Of a stretch of 6,623 bases of DNA, positions 5,302 through 6,623 are shown piece by piece. This DNA comes from Bacteroidia bacterium. GTDB taxonomy: Bacteria; Bacteroidota; Bacteroidia; Bacteroidales; BM520. Position 1 is the first letter of the stretch, and every line of letters starts with the position of its first letter. The position numbers were made by a program, and so were the translations under genes. Where the stretch lies: assembly GCA_009930445.1 (NCBI GenBank), contig RZYD01000133.1:1-6623 (forward strand). Reading direction: 5' to 3'. The notes under the pieces were generated by a model, which was given only the letters and a program-made list of their open reading frames with translations, ran no database searches and was not told the DNA's origin.

Positions 5302-6623
5302 ATGAACTATCAACGTTATTTGTATAATTTGAACATGGCAATGGAAGCTGTGATGGCCAATAAATTCCGGTCAATCCTCACGGCGCTGGGAATTATTTTC
5401 GGCGTCGCTGCCGTTATTGCAATGATGGCCATCGGGAATGGTGCGCGACAGGAAATTCTTGACCAGATTAAGCTGGTAGGTGTGAATAATATTGTAATAC
5501 AACCTGTTTCGGATGAGCTGGATGCAGAAGCGAACGGTGAAGATGAGGGGAAATCATTGCAAAAAAAATTTAGCCCCGGACTTACCCTGAATGATGCCCA
5601 AAGTATTGCCGATATTATCCCGACCGTAGCCATTGTAAGCCCGGAAGTGGTGTATGAAACTTTTATTGTCAACGATGGAAAAAGGAGTGCTGCTAAACTT
5701 ACCGGTGTTACTCCTGATTTTTTTCGGATTTTTAATCTGGAAATTGAACGGGGTACTATGTTTAATTTTGAACAACTGGAGCAGGGAAAAGCAGTGTGTA
5801 TCATCGGACCTGCACTGACAGCACGTTTTTTTTCCAGCGAAGATCCCATTGGGAAATATATTAAATGTGGCAATATCTGGCTGAAGGTGGTAGGCGTGTT
5901 AAAAAAAGTTCCCCTGAGCAATACGGCCACGGAAGATCTGGGTATTTCAAATTATAATGAAAACATCTATGCACCCATTCAAACCGTCCTTTTACGGTTT
6001 AAAGACCGGTCGGTTATTTCCAGTGCTTCTTTACATGGGAGTACCGAAACTTTTGTAGGTGATGGGTTTATGAGCATCCAAAGCAGTGGCGGAAGCACCG
6101 CCGTCGGCGAAAACCAGCTGGATCGTATTGTGGTTCAGGTAAACGACAGTAAAGACCTAAGTGTTACTGCATCCATTCTTCAGCGGATGCTCCTGCGCAG
6201 GCATCAGGGGAAAGAGGATGTGGAAATTAAAGTACCTGAACTTTTGCTTAAGCAGGAACAGAAAACGAAAGACATTTTTAATATCGTTCTGGGTGCCATC
6301 GCCAGTATCTCCTTGATTGTGGGAGGTATCGGTATTATGAATATTATGCTGGCTTCAGTAATGGAACGCATTAAAGAGATCGGAACCCGCCGGGCCATTG
6401 GCGCCACCCGAAAAGATATTATTTTTCAATTCCTGTCGGAAGCTACAATTATCAGTATTACAGGTGGGCTGATTGGAATCGCATTGGGAATCGGCCTGGC
6501 TAAAATTATTATGCATATCACCGACATCCTTACCATTGTTTCGCTTGCTTCGATTTTGATCTCTTTTGGCGTTTCAGCCACCGTAGGGATCGCCTTCGGA
6601 TATATGCCTGCCCGAAAAGCTGC
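5302..6623 (+). CDS. MacB-type ABC transporter permease (3' end beyond window)
   Basis: The frame opens at the ATG at 5302 and continues without a stop through 440 codons to the right edge. It begins with a basic amphipathic stretch and first membrane helix (about 16-46, 'NKFRSILTALGIIFGVAAV'), followed by a large periplasmic domain of the MacB core type (about 47-322, with 'LTGVTPDFFRIFNL', 'GKAVCIIGP', 'DPIGKYIK', 'WLKVVGVLKK'). An FtsX-type domain follows from about 325, with the diagnostic 'IVGGIGIMNIML' (339-350) and coupling region 'MERIKEIGTRRAIGATRKDI' (354-373), then two more helices. By family knowledge such permeases act as dimers with a cytoplasmic ATPase and move material by mechanotransmission rather than through a pore. 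E. coli MacB has its ATPase fused at the N-terminus; here it is absent. The missing tail should be short, since 'PARKAA' normally occurs near the end. It forms a unit with the adaptor upstream. No Shine-Dalgarno sequence is visible. Confidence 0.93.
   Translation, partial: MNYQRYLYNLNMAMEAVMANKFRSILTALGIIFGVAAVIAMMAIGNGARQEILDQIKLVGVNNIVIQPVSDELDAEANGEDEGKSLQKKFSPGLTLNDAQSIADIIPTVAIVSPEVVYETFIVNDGKRSAAKLTGVTPDFFRIFNLEIERGTMFNFEQLEQGKAVCIIGPALTARFFSSEDPIGKYIKCGNIWLKVVGVLKKVPLSNTATEDLGISNYNENIYAPIQTVLLRFKDRSVISSASLHGSTETFVGDGFMSIQSSGGSTAVGENQLDRIVVQVNDSKDLSVTASILQRMLLRRHQGKEDVEIKVPELLLKQEQKTKDIFNIVLGAIASISLIVGGIGIMNIMLASVMERIKEIGTRRAIGATRKDIIFQFLSEATIISITGGLIGIALGIGLAKIIMHITDILTIVSLASILISFGVSATVGIAFGYMPARKA

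Noticed and set aside
5316..5930. A 204-codon open frame on the minus strand
   Set aside because: It lies entirely within the MacB-type permease, whose plus-strand frame shows clear family motifs; the minus-strand product is low-complexity Ser/Ile/Pro-rich without any known pattern.

Overview
The window looks like ordinary chromosomal DNA from a member of the Bacteroidota, probably a Bacteroidales, Marinilabiliales or Cytophagales relative. The reasons are a near-perfect Bacteroidota-type promoter (TTG, 19-base spacer, TAnnTTTG), the general lack of Shine-Dalgarno sequences before the genes, a PspC protein of the kind common in this phylum, a TatC with a cysteine-bearing first periplasmic loop, and a long-form QueA. 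The assignment to phylum is an inference from gene content and signals, not from a marker gene.

Left half, minus strand, read from about 3220 down to 1: a strong candidate promoter (3191-3220), an 84-residue protein of unknown function, a long QueA-family protein whose start overlaps the stop of the small gene (ATGA), tatC (twin-arginine translocase core), a PspC-domain membrane protein, and the first 86 codons of a second small membrane protein with a LiaI/LiaF-like transmembrane pair, which runs off the left edge. Gaps are -4, 33, 67 and 5 bases, so the five genes could form one operon. A TAnnTTTG box just upstream of tatC suggests an additional internal start.

Right half, plus strand: pssA (phosphatidylserine synthase), then a periplasmic membrane-fusion (adaptor) protein, then a MacB-type ABC permease that runs off the right edge. 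The permease starts 9 bases after the adaptor stop. No ATPase is fused to or placed between them, so the ATPase should lie downstream of the window or elsewhere. The two halves diverge from the 100-base region 3183-3282.

Most products act in or at the inner membrane: Tat protein export, phospholipid head-group synthesis, PspC/LiaF-type envelope-stress proteins and an export complex. QueA (tRNA modification) and the small unknown protein are the exceptions. I found no mobile element, CRISPR array, RNA gene or convincing terminator, and no stretch over 300 bases lacks a gene. I do not see an undescribed multi-gene system here. The items most worth checking are the small gene coupled to queA, the internal insertion in QueA, the apparently leaderless promoter arrangement and the missing ATPase.
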